The notes beneath the pieces were generated by a model. That model did not search any database. It worked only from the letters and a program-made list of their open reading frames with translations, and was not told the origin of the DNA. The position numbers were made by a program, and so were the translations under genes. Below, piece after piece: positions 15,183-23,938 of a stretch of 64,000 nucleotides of DNA; the stretch's first letter is position 1; every line of letters begins with the position of its first letter. Origin of the DNA: Alphaproteobacteria bacterium 32-64-14 (GTDB taxonomy: Bacteria > Pseudomonadota > Alphaproteobacteria > Caulobacterales > Hyphomonadaceae); the NCBI GenBank assembly GCA_002280725.1, contig NCEM01000013.1:1-64000 (forward strand), read 5' to 3'.

Positions 15183-17810
15183 CTAGTAGTTCAGGATCGG
15201 GCGCAGCCAGCGTTCGGCGGTTGCGAGGTCCCAGCCCTTGCGCTTTGCGTAGTCCTCGACCTGGTCCTTCTCGATCCGTCCGACAGCGAAATAGACCGCT
15301 TCGGGGTGCGAGAAGTACATCCCGGACACTGACGCGGGCGGGTTCATCGCGAAGCTCGACGTCAGCTCGATGCCGGCCTTCGCCGTTGCATCGAGCAGAT
15401 CGAACAGCGTTTTCTTTTCGGTGTGGTCGGGCTGCGAGGGATAGCCGGGCGCGGGGCGGATGCCGCGATATTTCTCCGCGATCAAATCCTCGTTGGTGAG
15501 GCCTTCGTCCTTCGCATAGCCCCACAGCTCGCGGCGGACGGTCTCGTGCATGTATTCGGCGAACGCTTCGGCGAAGCGATCGGCCAGCGCCTTCACGATG
15601 ATGGAGGAATAATCGTCGCCCTTGTCGACGAACTCCTTCGCCTTGGCGAGTTCGCCATGGCCCGCCGTGACGGCGAATCCACCCACATAGTCTGCGCCTT
15701 TGGGGGCGATGTAGTCCGAAAGCGCGAGCTGGCCTTTCTCGTTCGTCTTTTCCATCTGCTGGCGCAGCGTGTGGAAGCGGCCGATTTCCGTCCTGCGGGA
15801 CTCGTCGGCCCAGAGGACGACATCATCGCCATCCTGGTTTGCGGGCCAGAAGCCGACGACGCCCCTGGTCTTGATCCACTGTTCGCCGATCATGCGCTGA
15901 AGGATCGCCTGCGTATCTTTCCAGAGCGACTGTGCGGCTTCACCGACAACATCGTCCTCGAGGATCATCGGATAGCGGCCGACGAGATCCCAGCTGGCGA
16001 AGTACGGCGTCCAGTCGATGTAGCGCACGAGGGTTGCAAGGTCGGCCTCTATCTCGCGCGCGCCAAGGAAGCTGGGCTTGGGCGGGGCGTATCCATCCCA
16101 TGCGATCTTCGGCGCCATGCTGCGCGCATCCTTCAGCGAGACGCGCGCCTTCGCCTGCCCGCCGGAGCGGCTGTCGCGGATCTTCTGGTATTTCTCGCGC
16201 ATGTCGGCCCAGAACTTGTCGCGCGAGTCATCGCCGATGAGCTGGCTGACAACGCCGACGGCGCGGCTGGCGTCGAGCACGTGCACCACGGGCGCGTGCT
16301 TGAACATGGGCTCGATCTTGATCGCGGTGTGCGCCGGGCTGGTCGTGGCGCCGCCGATCAGCAGGGGTTTGTGGATGCCAAGACGCTGCATCTCGGAAGC
16401 GAAGTAGACCATTTCATCCAGCGAGGGCGTGATCAGGCCCGAGAGGCCGATCATGTCCGCGTTTTCGGCGGCGGCGACTTCGAGAATCCTTTCGGCAGGC
16501 ACCATGACCCCAAGGTCGATCACCTTGTAGCCGTTGCACTGCAGGACGACGCCGACGATGTTCTTGCCGATGTCGTGCACATCGCCCTTCACCGTCGCCA
16601 TGACGACGACGCCGTTGGACTTGTCGGCCATGCCGGTACGGAGCTTTTCTTCTTCCATGAAGGGCATCAGGTGCGCGACGGCCGCCTTCATGACGCGCGC
16701 GGATTTCACCACCTGCGGCAGGAACATCTTGCCCGACCCGAACAGGTCGCCGACAATGTTCATGCCATCCATCAGCGGGCCTTCGATCACGTGCAGCGGA
16801 CGCTCGACTGTGAGACGCGCGGCTTCGGTGTCCTCGACGATGAATTCGGTGATGCCGTTGACCAGCGCATGCGCGAGGCGATCCTTCACAGGCTTCTGGC
16901 GCCAGGAAAGATCCTTCTTCTGCACCTCACCCTTCTGGCCGCGGAAGCGTTCGGCGATCTCCAGCAGGCGGTCGGTCGAATCCTCGCGACGGTTGAGGAT
17001 CACGTCTTCAACGCGCTCGCGCAGTTCGGGGTCGATGTTGTCGTAGATATCGAGCTGGCCGGCGTTCACGATCGCCATGTCGAAGCCGAGGGGAATCGCA
17101 TGGTAGAGGAAGACCGAATGCATCGCGCGGCGCACGGGCTCGTTGCCGCGGAATGAGAACGACACGTTGGACAGGCCGCCGGACGTACGCGCGTAAGGCA
17201 GGTTCTGCTTGATGAGCTTCACGCCCTCGAAGAAGTCGAGCGCGTAGTTGTTGTGTTCCTCGATACCCGTGGCGACAGCGAAAACGTTGGGATCGAAGAT
17301 GATGTCTTCAGGCGGGAAATCGATGCCGACCAGCAACTCATAGGCACGTTTGCAGATCTCATACTTGCGCGTGGCGGAATCGGCCTGGCCCACCTCGTCG
17401 AACGCCATCACCACCACGGCGGCGCCATAGCTCAGACATGCGCGGGCCTGCTCGAGGAATTTCTCCTCGCCTTCCTTCATCGAGATCGAGTTGACGATCG
17501 CCTTGCCCTGGACGTTCTTGAGGCCCTCCTCGATCACGTCCCACTTGGACGAATCCACCATGATCGGAACCTTGGCGATGTCCGGCTCGGCGGCGATGAG
17601 GCGCAGGAAGGTGCGCATCGCGGCCTTCGAGTCGATCAGGCCCTCGTCCATGTTGACGTCGATGATCTGCGCGCCGTTCTGCACCTGCTGACGCGCGACA
17701 TCCACCGCGGCGGCGAAGTTGCCTTCGACGATCAGCTTCTTGAACGCTGCCGAACCCGTGATGTTCGTGCGCTCGCCGATGTTGATGAAGTTGGCTGTTG
17801 TTTGGGTCAC
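15183..17810 (-). CDS. metH: Methionine synthase, C-terminal half (folate, cobalamin and activation domains)
   Basis: This 875-residue protein carries the modules of cobalamin-dependent methionine synthase other than the homocysteine domain. A pterin-binding barrel starts at [15 protein letters not shown] (about 9-290). The cap and B12-binding domain contain GDVHDIGKN, with the cobalamin-ligating His at about 412. The SAM-binding activation domain runs from about 560 ([29 protein letters not shown]). The start is the GTG at 17810 inside TAGTG, overlapping the upstream stop; a longer TTG-initiated frame covers non-homologous sequence. The homocysteine half is a separate gene at 18849-19913, with two unrelated genes between, so the holoenzyme must assemble from two polypeptides. 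Confidence 0.93.
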   Translation of the reverse strand: MTQTTANFINIGERTNITGSAAFKKLIVEGNFAAAVDVARQQVQNGAQIIDVNMDEGLIDSKAAMRTFLRLIAAEPDIAKVPIMVDSSKWDVIEEGLKNVQGKAIVNSISMKEGEEKFLEQARACLSYGAAVVVMAFDEVGQADSATRKYEICKRAYELLVGIDFPPEDIIFDPNVFAVATGIEEHNNYALDFFEGVKLIKQNLPYARTSGGLSNVSFSFRGNEPVRRAMHSVFLYHAIPLGFDMAIVNAGQLDIYDNIDPELRERVEDVILNRREDSTDRLLEIAERFRGQKGEVQKKDLSWRQKPVKDRLAHALVNGITEFIVEDTEAARLTVERPLHVIEGPLMDGMNIVGDLFGSGKMFLPQVVKSARVMKAAVAHLMPFMEEEKLRTGMADKSNGVVVMATVKGDVHDIGKNIVGVVLQCNGYKVIDLGVMVPAERILEVAAAENADMIGLSGLITPSLDEMVYFASEMQRLGIHKPLLIGGATTSPAHTAIKIEPMFKHAPVVHVLDASRAVGVVSQLIGDDSRDKFWADMREKYQKIRDSRSGGQAKARVSLKDARSMAPKIAWDGYAPPKPSFLGAREIEADLATLVRYIDWTPYFASWDLVGRYPMILEDDVVGEAAQSLWKDTQAILQRMIGEQWIKTRGVVGFWPANQDGDDVVLWADESRRTEIGRFHTLRQQMEKTNEKGQLALSDYIAPKGADYVGGFAVTAGHGELAKAKEFVDKGDDYSSIIVKALADRFAEAFAEYMHETVRRELWGYAKDEGLTNEDLIAEKYRGIRPAPGYPSQPDHTEKKTLFDLLDATAKAGIELTSSFAMNPPASVSGMYFSHPEAVYFAVGRIEKDQVEDYAKRKGWDLATAERWLRPILNY

Positions 17811-18289
17811 TACGCGCGTTCCAGAGTTTGAATCAGTTTTGGATGGAAGTAGGTGTATTTGGGCTTGGTGGCCCAAGAATGACTCGCCGCAATCCAGAAA
17901 TGCCTTGCTGGATATTCCTTCAGCATTTCCCGAATACGAAACTGGTAAACGACAAGCTCAACATTTCCGCCGGGAGGCAACTCAGCTGGGAATTGGTCCG
18001 AGTCCTTGTCGCCAAGAATGATCAACTCTGGAACCATCCACTTAAGCCACGGCCAATTGCGGTGCATGGCGCGTTGGATAGAAACGTGCAGAATTTTAGT
18101 TGGCTGGGTTCCATAGTTTTGAACTCGCACCACAAAGAAAGTCTCGCCAGCCCGCGTTATTTGGTTTGTCAGCAACGACATCCGAATGCGAGGCCGGTTT
18201 ACGAGGGCTTGCTGAACGCTCACCGCCACAGCGACGATCGATATCAAGATCGCCACTATCGATAGCACCGTGTTGAAATCGACAGTCAC
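17810..18289 (-). CDS. Membrane-anchored protein of unknown function inside the methionine operon
   Basis: This 159-residue protein has one N-terminal membrane helix ([23 protein letters not shown]) followed by a soluble, strand-rich domain ([27 protein letters not shown]) that could be an immunoglobulin-like fold. I recognise no family. The GTG start overlaps the PPOX gene stop (GTGA) and its stop overlaps the metH start (TAGTG). By hand count, 240 bases within it (17881-18000 and 18061-18180) are about 50% G+C, clearly below the neighbouring genes. It therefore looks like a later insertion into the operon that kept translational coupling. A role in methionine synthesis is not indicated by its sequence. 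Confidence 0.7.
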   Translation of the reverse strand: MTVDFNTVLSIVAILISIVAVAVSVQQALVNRPRIRMSLLTNQITRAGETFFVVRVQNYGTQPTKILHVSIQRAMHRNWPWLKWMVPELIILGDKDSDQFPAELPPGGNVELVVYQFRIREMLKEYPARHFWIAASHSWATKPKYTYFHPKLIQTLERA

Positions 18290-18849
18290 TCTGCGGCCTT
18301 CGGCCTGACCAAGCCCGGAAGCCCGTCAATGCTCTGCGCGTTCTTCGTCAGACGGCTCTCGTGCCACTCATCCAACTCCTTGTGTTCGATGTAGCGGCGC
18401 AGCTGGTCGCGTTCGCCCTTGAAGTCCATGAAGGGCACGGCCCAGCCGCAGCTGTCCTGCACCTGGGTGATGTCGGCGAAGATGATGTCGCGGGCGCGTT
18501 CGTGGCCGGGTGGGAATTTCGCGATCTCTTCGGCAAAGCCGGGATCGTTGAACTGCATCACCTGTCCGCGACCATAGAGCCGCATGATGTTCGGCGCGCC
18601 TTCATAGGCGCAGAACATGAAGGTGATCCGGCCGTTCTCGTTCACGTGCGCCAGCGTCTCGGCGCCCGAACCGCCGAGGTCTGCGTAGGCGACGCGGTTG
18701 GGACCGATGACGCGGAACGAGTCATAGCCTTTCGGGCTGAGGTTCACGCGGCCTGCATCGCTGAGCGGCGCAGTGGCGACGAAAAACATCTTCTGCGCCT
18801 GAATGAAGGCGACGTGCTTGTCTTCGAGACGGTCGTAGAACTTTGCCAT
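18286..18849 (-). CDS. PPOX-class (pyridoxamine 5'-phosphate oxidase-like) flavoprotein
   Basis: This 187-residue protein starts MAKFYDRLEDKHVAFIQAQKMFFVATAPL and continues GRVNLSPKGYDSFRVIGPNRVAYADLGGSGAETLAHVNENGRITFMFCAY, the split-barrel FMN- or F420-binding pattern of the PNPOx-like superfamily. Members reduce or oxidise varied small molecules, and this subgroup is uncharacterised. The ATG overlaps the stop of the metH N-terminal gene (TGATG). Placement between the two methionine synthase halves is striking, and a role in cobalamin or flavin redox could be imagined, but nothing in the sequence shows it. The last 25 residues ([20 protein letters not shown]) are a tail. Confidence 0.82.
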   Translation of the reverse strand: MAKFYDRLEDKHVAFIQAQKMFFVATAPLSDAGRVNLSPKGYDSFRVIGPNRVAYADLGGSGAETLAHVNENGRITFMFCAYEGAPNIMRLYGRGQVMQFNDPGFAEEIAKFPPGHERARDIIFADITQVQDSCGWAVPFMDFKGERDQLRRYIEHKELDEWHESRLTKNAQSIDGLPGLVRPKAAE

Positions 18850-19913
18850 CAGGCCAGCTCGAACGGCTCGAGCCCGGCAAGGCGCAGCGCTGGCGGGCGC
18901 GTGGGCGGCACGCGCGGCTTCACGCCCTTCATGGCTTCGGCGACGTGGCGGATGTGGTCCGGCGTCGTACCGCAGCAACCTCCGAGAATGTTGACGAGGC
19001 CCTCTTTCGCCCACTGTTCAACCGAGTGCGCGGTCTCGTGCGGCTGCTCGTCATATTGGCCCATTTCGTTCGGCAGGCCGGCGTTGGGATAGGCCGCGAC
19101 CAGCGTATCCGACACGCGCGACATCTCGGCGATGAAGGGGCGCATCAGATCCGCGCCCAGCGCGCAGTTGAAGCCAACGGCGAAGGGCTTGGCGTGCTTC
19201 ACGGAATTCCAGAACGCCTCCGTTGTCTGACCAGACAGCGTGCGGCCGGAGCGGTCGGTGATCGTGCCGGAAATCCAGATCGGCAGATGCTCGAGGCCTT
19301 CGGCTTCGAGATCCATGATCGCCTTGATCGCGGCCTTGCAGTTGAGCGTGTCGGTGATGGTCTCGATCAGGTAGAGATCGACGCCACCCTCGTTGAGCGC
19401 TTTCACCTGGTCGCGATAGGCGTGGTAGACCTCGTCGAAATCGACGAGGCGCGCGCCGGGATCGTTCACGTCCGACGACATGGACAGCATCTTGTTGAGC
19501 GGGCCCATCGAGCCGGCGAGGAAGCGCGGCTTGTTCGGTTCTTTCTTCGAGAAGGCATCCGCCACCTCGCGGCCGATGCGGGCGCCTTCGTAGTTGATGT
19601 CCCACACTGCCTTGGCGTCGAGCTTGTAGTCGTCCTGCGCGATCGTAGTCGCGGAGAAGGTGTTCGTCTCCGAAATGTCGGCGCCAGCGTCGAAATACAT
19701 GGTGTGAAGCTGCGCCACGAGATCCGGCCGCGTGAGGCACAGGATATCGTTGTTGCCTTTCATCTGGCCGGCGTGCGTCGCAAAGCGGTCGCCGCGATAG
19801 TCGGCTTCGGTGAGGCCCATTTTCTGGAACATCACGCCCCACGATCCATCAAGGATCAGGACGCGTTCTTTGGCGGATTGCTTCAGTTTGGTAATGCGTT
19901 CGGCGCGGGTCAT
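18849..19913 (-). CDS. metH: Methionine synthase, N-terminal half (homocysteine S-methyltransferase)
   Basis: This 354-residue protein is the homocysteine-binding barrel of cobalamin-dependent methionine synthase as a separate polypeptide. Zinc-binding cysteines are Cys250 (VGFNCALG) and Cys313/Cys314 (LGGCCGTTPDHIR). The N-terminus (RVLILDGSWGVMFQKMGL, GNNDILCLTRPDLV, ETNTFSATTIAQ) is typical MetH. It transfers the methyl group from methylcobalamin on the partner subunit (15183-17810) to homocysteine. The ATG overlaps the VOC gene stop as ATGA; a longer upstream frame is not homologous. Its own stop overlaps the PPOX gene start. Confidence 0.93.
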   Translation of the reverse strand: MTRAERITKLKQSAKERVLILDGSWGVMFQKMGLTEADYRGDRFATHAGQMKGNNDILCLTRPDLVAQLHTMYFDAGADISETNTFSATTIAQDDYKLDAKAVWDINYEGARIGREVADAFSKKEPNKPRFLAGSMGPLNKMLSMSSDVNDPGARLVDFDEVYHAYRDQVKALNEGGVDLYLIETITDTLNCKAAIKAIMDLEAEGLEHLPIWISGTITDRSGRTLSGQTTEAFWNSVKHAKPFAVGFNCALGADLMRPFIAEMSRVSDTLVAAYPNAGLPNEMGQYDEQPHETAHSVEQWAKEGLVNILGGCCGTTPDHIRHVAEAMKGVKPRVPPTRPPALRLAGLEPFELA

Positions 19914-20365
19914 TTCTTGACTCCTTCGCGAGGGGGCGGAACCGAGACGGCTCCGTTGGGGTGGAGCGGAAAGAACGGGTTGTGGGCGACTTCCCAGAGA
20001 TGGCCATCGGGATCGGCGAAGTGGCCGACATAGCCGCCCCATGATGTCTTGTAGGGCGGCTTGAGGCTGACCGCGCCCGCCGCAAGCACGCGCGCGAAGG
20101 CGCTATCGACCGTTGCGGCGTCGGACACGTTCCACGCCAGCGTCTGGCGGCGGAAGCCGTGGCCGTCAGCGGCGACGCCTGCATCCTCCGCGAGCAGGTC
20201 GTTCGGGAAGAGCCCGAGCACGACGCCATCCATGTCGTAGAAATGGATCGTCGCCTGCGACGCGCGCGACCGCTTCAGCCCCATCGCCTCGTAGAAAGCA
20301 GAGGCGCGCGCGAGGTCTTCGACCCCCAGCGTCACAAGTGCGATGCGGATGGCAGGATCGCTCAT
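19910..20365 (-). CDS. Glyoxalase/VOC superfamily protein
   Basis: This 151-residue protein has two beta-alpha-beta-beta-beta modules: first IRIALVTLGVEDLARASAFYEAMGLKR, second TVDSAFARVLAAGAVSLKPPYKTSWGGYVGHFADPDGHLWEVAHNP. The ending FADPDGHLWEV is the classical VOC signature. Potential metal ligands are sparse, so it may bind a ligand without metal catalysis. It lies between metF and the metH N-terminal half with 4-nt ATGA overlaps on both sides, so it is firmly part of the methionine operon. Its substrate is unknown. Confidence 0.85.
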   Translation of the reverse strand: MSDPAIRIALVTLGVEDLARASAFYEAMGLKRSRASQATIHFYDMDGVVLGLFPNDLLAEDAGVAADGHGFRRQTLAWNVSDAATVDSAFARVLAAGAVSLKPPYKTSWGGYVGHFADPDGHLWEVAHNPFFPLHPNGAVSVPPPREGVKK

Positions 20366-21228
20366 GACGGCAACGTCTCCGCCTTGATGCCGAGCAGGCG
20401 GCAGGTGGACAGCGACAGGCCAGCGCGGTTCATCGTGTAGAAGTGGAAATGATCGACGCCCTGCTCCGCCAGGCGCTGGCAGAGGTCCGCGGCGACATGT
20501 GCCGTGACAAGGTCGCGCGTCTCGGCGTCGTTATCGAGGCCTTCGTAGAGCTCGGCGATGCGCGCGGGGATCGCCGTGTTGCACAGCGTGGCCATGCGCT
20601 GCAGGCCCTTGAAGTTCGACTGCAGCATGATGCCCGGCACGATCGGTTGCGTGATGCCGGCGGCGCGCGCCTGATCGAGGAACTTGAAGAACACGTCGGG
20701 ATAGAAGAAGAATTGCGTGATCGCGCGCGTCGCGCCCGCATCGAACTTGCGCTTCAGGTTGTCGATCTCGGCCTTCAGGGACGGTGCATCCGGGTGCACC
20801 TCGGGATAGCAGCCGACGGATATGTCGAAGTCTGCGATCCTGCGGGCGCCCGCGATGAGATCGCTGGCGAAGGCATAGCCGCCGGGGTGCGGTTCGTAGC
20901 GCGCGCCAATGCCGGCGGTGGGATCGCCGCGCAGCGCGACGACGCGCTTCACGCCAGCATACCAGTAGTCGCGCAGAACCTGGTCGATCTCGCCTTTGGT
21001 GGCGGCGACGCAGGTGATGTGGCCGGCAGGTTTCAGCGCCGTCTCTTCCGCCATGCGCTTGACGATGCCGTGCGTGCGCTCGCGCGTGGAGCCGCCTGCG
21101 CCATACGTCACCGAGACGTAGGACGGGTTGAGCGGCTCGAGGCGCTTCACCGAGTCCCAGAGCTTCGCCTCCATGTCGGGCGTCTTGGGCGGGAAGAATT
21201 CGAAGGAAACGCTTGGCGTCCTGCTCAT
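20362..21228 (-). CDS. metF: Methylenetetrahydrofolate reductase
   Basis: This 288-residue FAD-dependent reductase converts 5,10-methylene-THF to 5-methyl-THF, the methyl donor for MetH. Family landmarks are SFEFFPPKTPDMEAKLW (N-terminus), VSVTYGAGGSTRERT, HITCVAATKGEI, VVALRGDPTAG, and GCYPEVHPDA followed by the Lys-rich segment and ITQFFFYPDVFFKFLDQA. The start MSRTPSVSFEFFPPKTP is chosen over a frame 14 codons longer. The ATG overlaps the regulator gene stop (ATGA), and the stop overlaps the VOC gene start. Placement right behind the regulator fits control by methionine-cycle status. Confidence 0.95.
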   Translation of the reverse strand: MSRTPSVSFEFFPPKTPDMEAKLWDSVKRLEPLNPSYVSVTYGAGGSTRERTHGIVKRMAEETALKPAGHITCVAATKGEIDQVLRDYWYAGVKRVVALRGDPTAGIGARYEPHPGGYAFASDLIAGARRIADFDISVGCYPEVHPDAPSLKAEIDNLKRKFDAGATRAITQFFFYPDVFFKFLDQARAAGITQPIVPGIMLQSNFKGLQRMATLCNTAIPARIAELYEGLDNDAETRDLVTAHVAADLCQRLAEQGVDHFHFYTMNRAGLSLSTCRLLGIKAETLPS

Positions 21229-22202
21229 GCGGCTGACCTCTTGGCGGACTTGCGGACTTCGGCCGCCCACACCATCACTGATATACCCTTCTCGCCGTTT
21301 GGCGCCGCGAAGGTCTGCGACTTGCCCGGCCAGAAGCCTGACTTTTCCGCCCAGCCCGCAATGTCGGCCTCGCTGACGCCGAGGTGGCGGTGCGCGTGCT
21401 GCTCGCGCAGTCGCTCGAGCTTGTGGGGCGCGAAATCGACGATGACGACGCGGCCGCCGGGACGCAGCACGCGCGCGGCCTCGCGCAGCGCACGCGAGGG
21501 ATCATCGAGGAAGTGCAGCACCTGATGGATGATCACCAGACTGGCGGAACTGTCGGCATAGGGCGTCGCCGTGGCGTCGCCATGGCGGACCGAAGCGTTG
21601 CTCGCGTTGGCGGTTTCCAGCTTGGAGCGCGCAACCGTGAGCATCTGGTGCGACAGGTCGATGCCTTCCACGCGCCGCGCGCGCGGAGAGAAGAGCGTGA
21701 GCATGCGGCCCGTGCCGGTGCCAAAATCGATCACCAGGTCGAACGGCCCCGGCCCCGCGGCGGCGAGAACCGCTTTCTCGATTTCGGCGTCGGAATAGTG
21801 CAGCGCGCGAAGCTCGTCCCAGTGCTCGGCGACCCGGTTGAAATAGGCATCGGCTGCGGCGACCCGCTCCGTCTTCACTTCACGCAGCCGAACGAGGTCG
21901 CGCTGGATTTCGAGGTCCGCTGGGTCGATCGAGCCGATCAGGCTGTCGACCATGGCGCGGCCCCGGCCCTCGCCGGGCAGCCGGTAGAACACCCAGGCGC
22001 CTTCCGGCAGGCGCTCGATCAGGCCGGCGCCGGTGAGGAATTTGAGGTGACGTGACAGGCGGGGCTGGCTCTGGTTCAGAACCTGGGCGAGTTCTCCAAC
22101 CGACAACTCGCCATGTGTTAACAAGGCGAGGATTCGCGCGCGGGTGCCCTCACCCGCCGCGCGAAGCTTCAGAACCAGGTCAGAGAGGCTGGTGAATTCC
22201 AT
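21225..22202 (-). CDS. ArsR-family regulator fused to SAM-dependent methyltransferase (SahR-like)
   Basis: This 325-residue fusion has a winged-helix ArsR domain (about 1-85: RARILALLTHGELSVGELAQVLNQSQPRLSRHLKFLTGAGLIERL) and a class I methyltransferase domain with motif I VIDFGTGTGRML (about 157-168), GIDLSHQMLTVAR and the later VLRPGGRVVIVDFAPH. ArsR-type regulators of the methionine cycle responding to S-adenosylhomocysteine (SahR) are known in proteobacteria, and ArsR-methyltransferase fusions next to metF/metH fit that group. Whether the methyltransferase domain senses SAM/SAH or catalyses is not shown. A perfect 10-bp inverted repeat begins 3 nt before its ATG, suggesting autorepression of the whole seven-gene chain. 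Confidence 0.88.
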   Translation of the reverse strand: MEFTSLSDLVLKLRAAGEGTRARILALLTHGELSVGELAQVLNQSQPRLSRHLKFLTGAGLIERLPEGAWVFYRLPGEGRGRAMVDSLIGSIDPADLEIQRDLVRLREVKTERVAAADAYFNRVAEHWDELRALHYSDAEIEKAVLAAAGPGPFDLVIDFGTGTGRMLTLFSPRARRVEGIDLSHQMLTVARSKLETANASNASVRHGDATATPYADSSASLVIIHQVLHFLDDPSRALREAARVLRPGGRVVIVDFAPHKLERLREQHAHRHLGVSEADIAGWAEKSGFWPGKSQTFAAPNGEKGISVMVWAAEVRKSAKRSAA

Positions 22203-22204
22203 TT

Positions 22205-22232
22205 AATCATATAAACATATCCTTATATGATT
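22205..22232. promoter_or_regulatory. Candidate operator of the methionine operon
   Basis: AATCATATAA (22205-22214) and TTATATGATT (22223-22232) form a perfect 10-bp inverted repeat around an 8-bp spacer (ACATATCC). It begins 3 nt upstream of the regulator's start codon, so it also covers any ribosome binding site. The core resembles the ATATAAAG-ATAT-CTTTATAT type of motif I recall for alphaproteobacterial methionine-cycle ArsR regulators; that comparison is from memory. Confidence 0.65.
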
Positions 22233-22326
22233 TTCAAGCGACCACCTGCGGCCTCCGCGCCTCGGTCCTGCCATGGCGCGGGTTATGCTCGGTAGGCCAG
22301 AGACGAAATTCTCAAGTCAACGTCCG

Positions 22327-22355
22327 TTGACTTGACATTCGCACGTACACATATG
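22327..22355 (+). promoter_or_regulatory. Putative promoter of mlaA-mlaC
   Basis: TTGACT at 22327-22332 and CATATG at 22350-22355, separated by 17 nt, lie 24 nt before the mlaA start. The same TTGACT-N17-(G/C)ATATG layout occurs in front of rhlE at 11061-11089. A second TTGACA begins at 22333, so the -35 could be either. The assignment is by pattern only. Confidence 0.35.
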
Positions 22356-22378
22356 CCGACCACGTGGGAGCGCCTGCA

Positions 22379-23122
22379 ATGACAACCAAGATGGCAATCA
22401 TGCCGGGCGCCGCTTCCCTGCTGGCCGCCTTTACCCTTTCGGGCTGCCTGACGGCTGGCCCTAACCCGGAAGATCCGTACGAGGATTTCAACCGGCAGAT
22501 GTTCGCCTTCAATGACGGGGTAGATCAGGCCATCATCAAGCCGGTGGCGCAGGGCTATCGCGCCGTGACCAACGAGCCGGTACGCGAAGGCGTGGGCAAT
22601 TTCTCGTCCAACCTTGGCGAGCCGCTGACGGCCGTGAACCATGTGCTGCAGGGCAAGATTCCCGACGCCGGTGCAACGGTTGGCCGTTTCCTGATCAACA
22701 CGACGGTCGGCCTTGCCGGAATTTTCGATCCCGCTTCAGCCATGGGCATCCAGCGGACCAAGGAAGACTTCGGCCAGACGCTGGGCACCTGGGGTGTCGA
22801 GCCGGGACCGTTCCTCGTGCTGCCCTTCGTCGGGCCGACCAGTCCGCGCGACCTGACCGGCATTGGCGGCGACCTTGCGCTCAACCCACTGAATTATCCC
22901 GAATTCCAGAACGACGATGCGATCCGGGCCGGCACGTTTGTGTTGTGGGGCGTGGATGCGCGCGAGGGCGCGCTGGAGGCGACTGACGAGTTGGATCAGC
23001 AGATCGATCCGTATACCACAGTGAGGCGCTTGTATGGCCGCACAAGGGCTTCCGACATCGGAATACCCTATGTTGAGCCGAAAGACGCCTCAGAACCGAC
23101 CGACGACGAATTAGACTTTTGA
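22379..23122 (+). CDS. mlaA: MlaA (VacJ) family outer-membrane lipoprotein
   Basis: This 247-residue lipoprotein (lipid Cys at about residue 23 in LSGCLTAG) removes mislocalised phospholipids from the outer leaflet of the outer membrane. Family blocks are clear: DPYEDFNRQMFAFNDGVDQAIIKPVAQGYR, GVGNFSSNLGEPLTAVNHVLQGK, RFLINTTVGLAGIFDPAS, EDFGQTLGTWGVEPGPFLVLPFVGPTSPRD and DPYTTVRRLYGR. GGGAG precedes the ATG. mlaC follows 34 nt downstream, so the pair is one unit. The MlaFEDB transporter subunits are not in this window. Confidence 0.93.
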   Translation: MTTKMAIMPGAASLLAAFTLSGCLTAGPNPEDPYEDFNRQMFAFNDGVDQAIIKPVAQGYRAVTNEPVREGVGNFSSNLGEPLTAVNHVLQGKIPDAGATVGRFLINTTVGLAGIFDPASAMGIQRTKEDFGQTLGTWGVEPGPFLVLPFVGPTSPRDLTGIGGDLALNPLNYPEFQNDDAIRAGTFVLWGVDAREGALEATDELDQQIDPYTTVRRLYGRTRASDIGIPYVEPKDASEPTDDELDF

Positions 23123-23156
23123 CCGGGTGATCCGAAGGGATCGCGTGGAGGCACAC

Positions 23157-23813
23157 ATGAAACTGTTCAGCACTATCGCCGCCGCTCTTGTCGTGGCCGT
23201 CTCCGCGCCATCCGCCTTCGCGGATAAGCGGTCGGAAGCCTTCGTGCAGGCCAACGCGAACACCGCGCTGTCAGCGCTCAACGACAAGTCGCTGACGCCC
23301 GATCAGCGCGACTTGAAGTTCAGCAAGTACATGAACCAGTTCGCGAACATGCCGGGCATCGCGCGCCGCGTGCTGGGCGTGAATGCGCGCTCGCTGAGCG
23401 ATGCGGACTTCAACCGCTACTACAAGATCTTCGAGACGTACGCGCTGGAAGTCTACCAGGTCCACTTCGACCAGTTCCGCGGCGAGTCGCTGCGCGTGAC
23501 CGGCTCGAAGGATGACGGGGCGCAACGCTCCACCGTTGAGTCCGTGATCAAGAGTTCGCAGACCGGCAAGGACACGAAAGTGTACTGGGACGTCCTGCTG
23601 TCGAACGATCGCAAGACCTATCGCGTGCGCGATGTCGGCATCGAGCTGGGCGGGTCGATCCTGTGGCTGGCCCAGGAACAGCAGGCGCAGTTCGTCAGCT
23701 TCCTCGACCGCAACAACGGCTCCATCGACAAGCTGATCGGCCGCATCAACGTGCTGCTGGCCGATATGGAAGCCCGCAAGCGTGACGGCCGGGGCTCGGC
23801 CTACAAAAGCTAG
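23157..23813 (+). CDS. mlaC: MlaC (Ttg2D) periplasmic phospholipid-binding protein
   Basis: This 218-residue secreted protein (signal MKLFSTIAAALVVAVSAPSAFA) shuttles phospholipid between MlaA and the inner-membrane Mla complex. Family features include NMPGIARRVLGVNARSLSDADFNRYYKIFETYALEVY, then strand-rich VTGSKDDG and TKVYWDVLLSNDRKTYRVRDVGIELGGSILWLAQEQQAQFVSFLDRNNGSIDKLI. GGAGG lies before the ATG. It follows mlaA directly on the same transcript. Confidence 0.9.
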   Translation: MKLFSTIAAALVVAVSAPSAFADKRSEAFVQANANTALSALNDKSLTPDQRDLKFSKYMNQFANMPGIARRVLGVNARSLSDADFNRYYKIFETYALEVYQVHFDQFRGESLRVTGSKDDGAQRSTVESVIKSSQTGKDTKVYWDVLLSNDRKTYRVRDVGIELGGSILWLAQEQQAQFVSFLDRNNGSIDKLIGRINVLLADMEARKRDGRGSAYKS

Positions 23814-23938
23814 GTTCCGAGCGGCGGGCGAGCCTCAAACATATCTGTGACTGCGGTGGGTACTGGACAGTTTCCAGCCTCGTCCTGTATGGGACTTCCG
23901 ACGGTTTCGCCGTGGACGGCAGCCGCAGGGAGAGAAAC

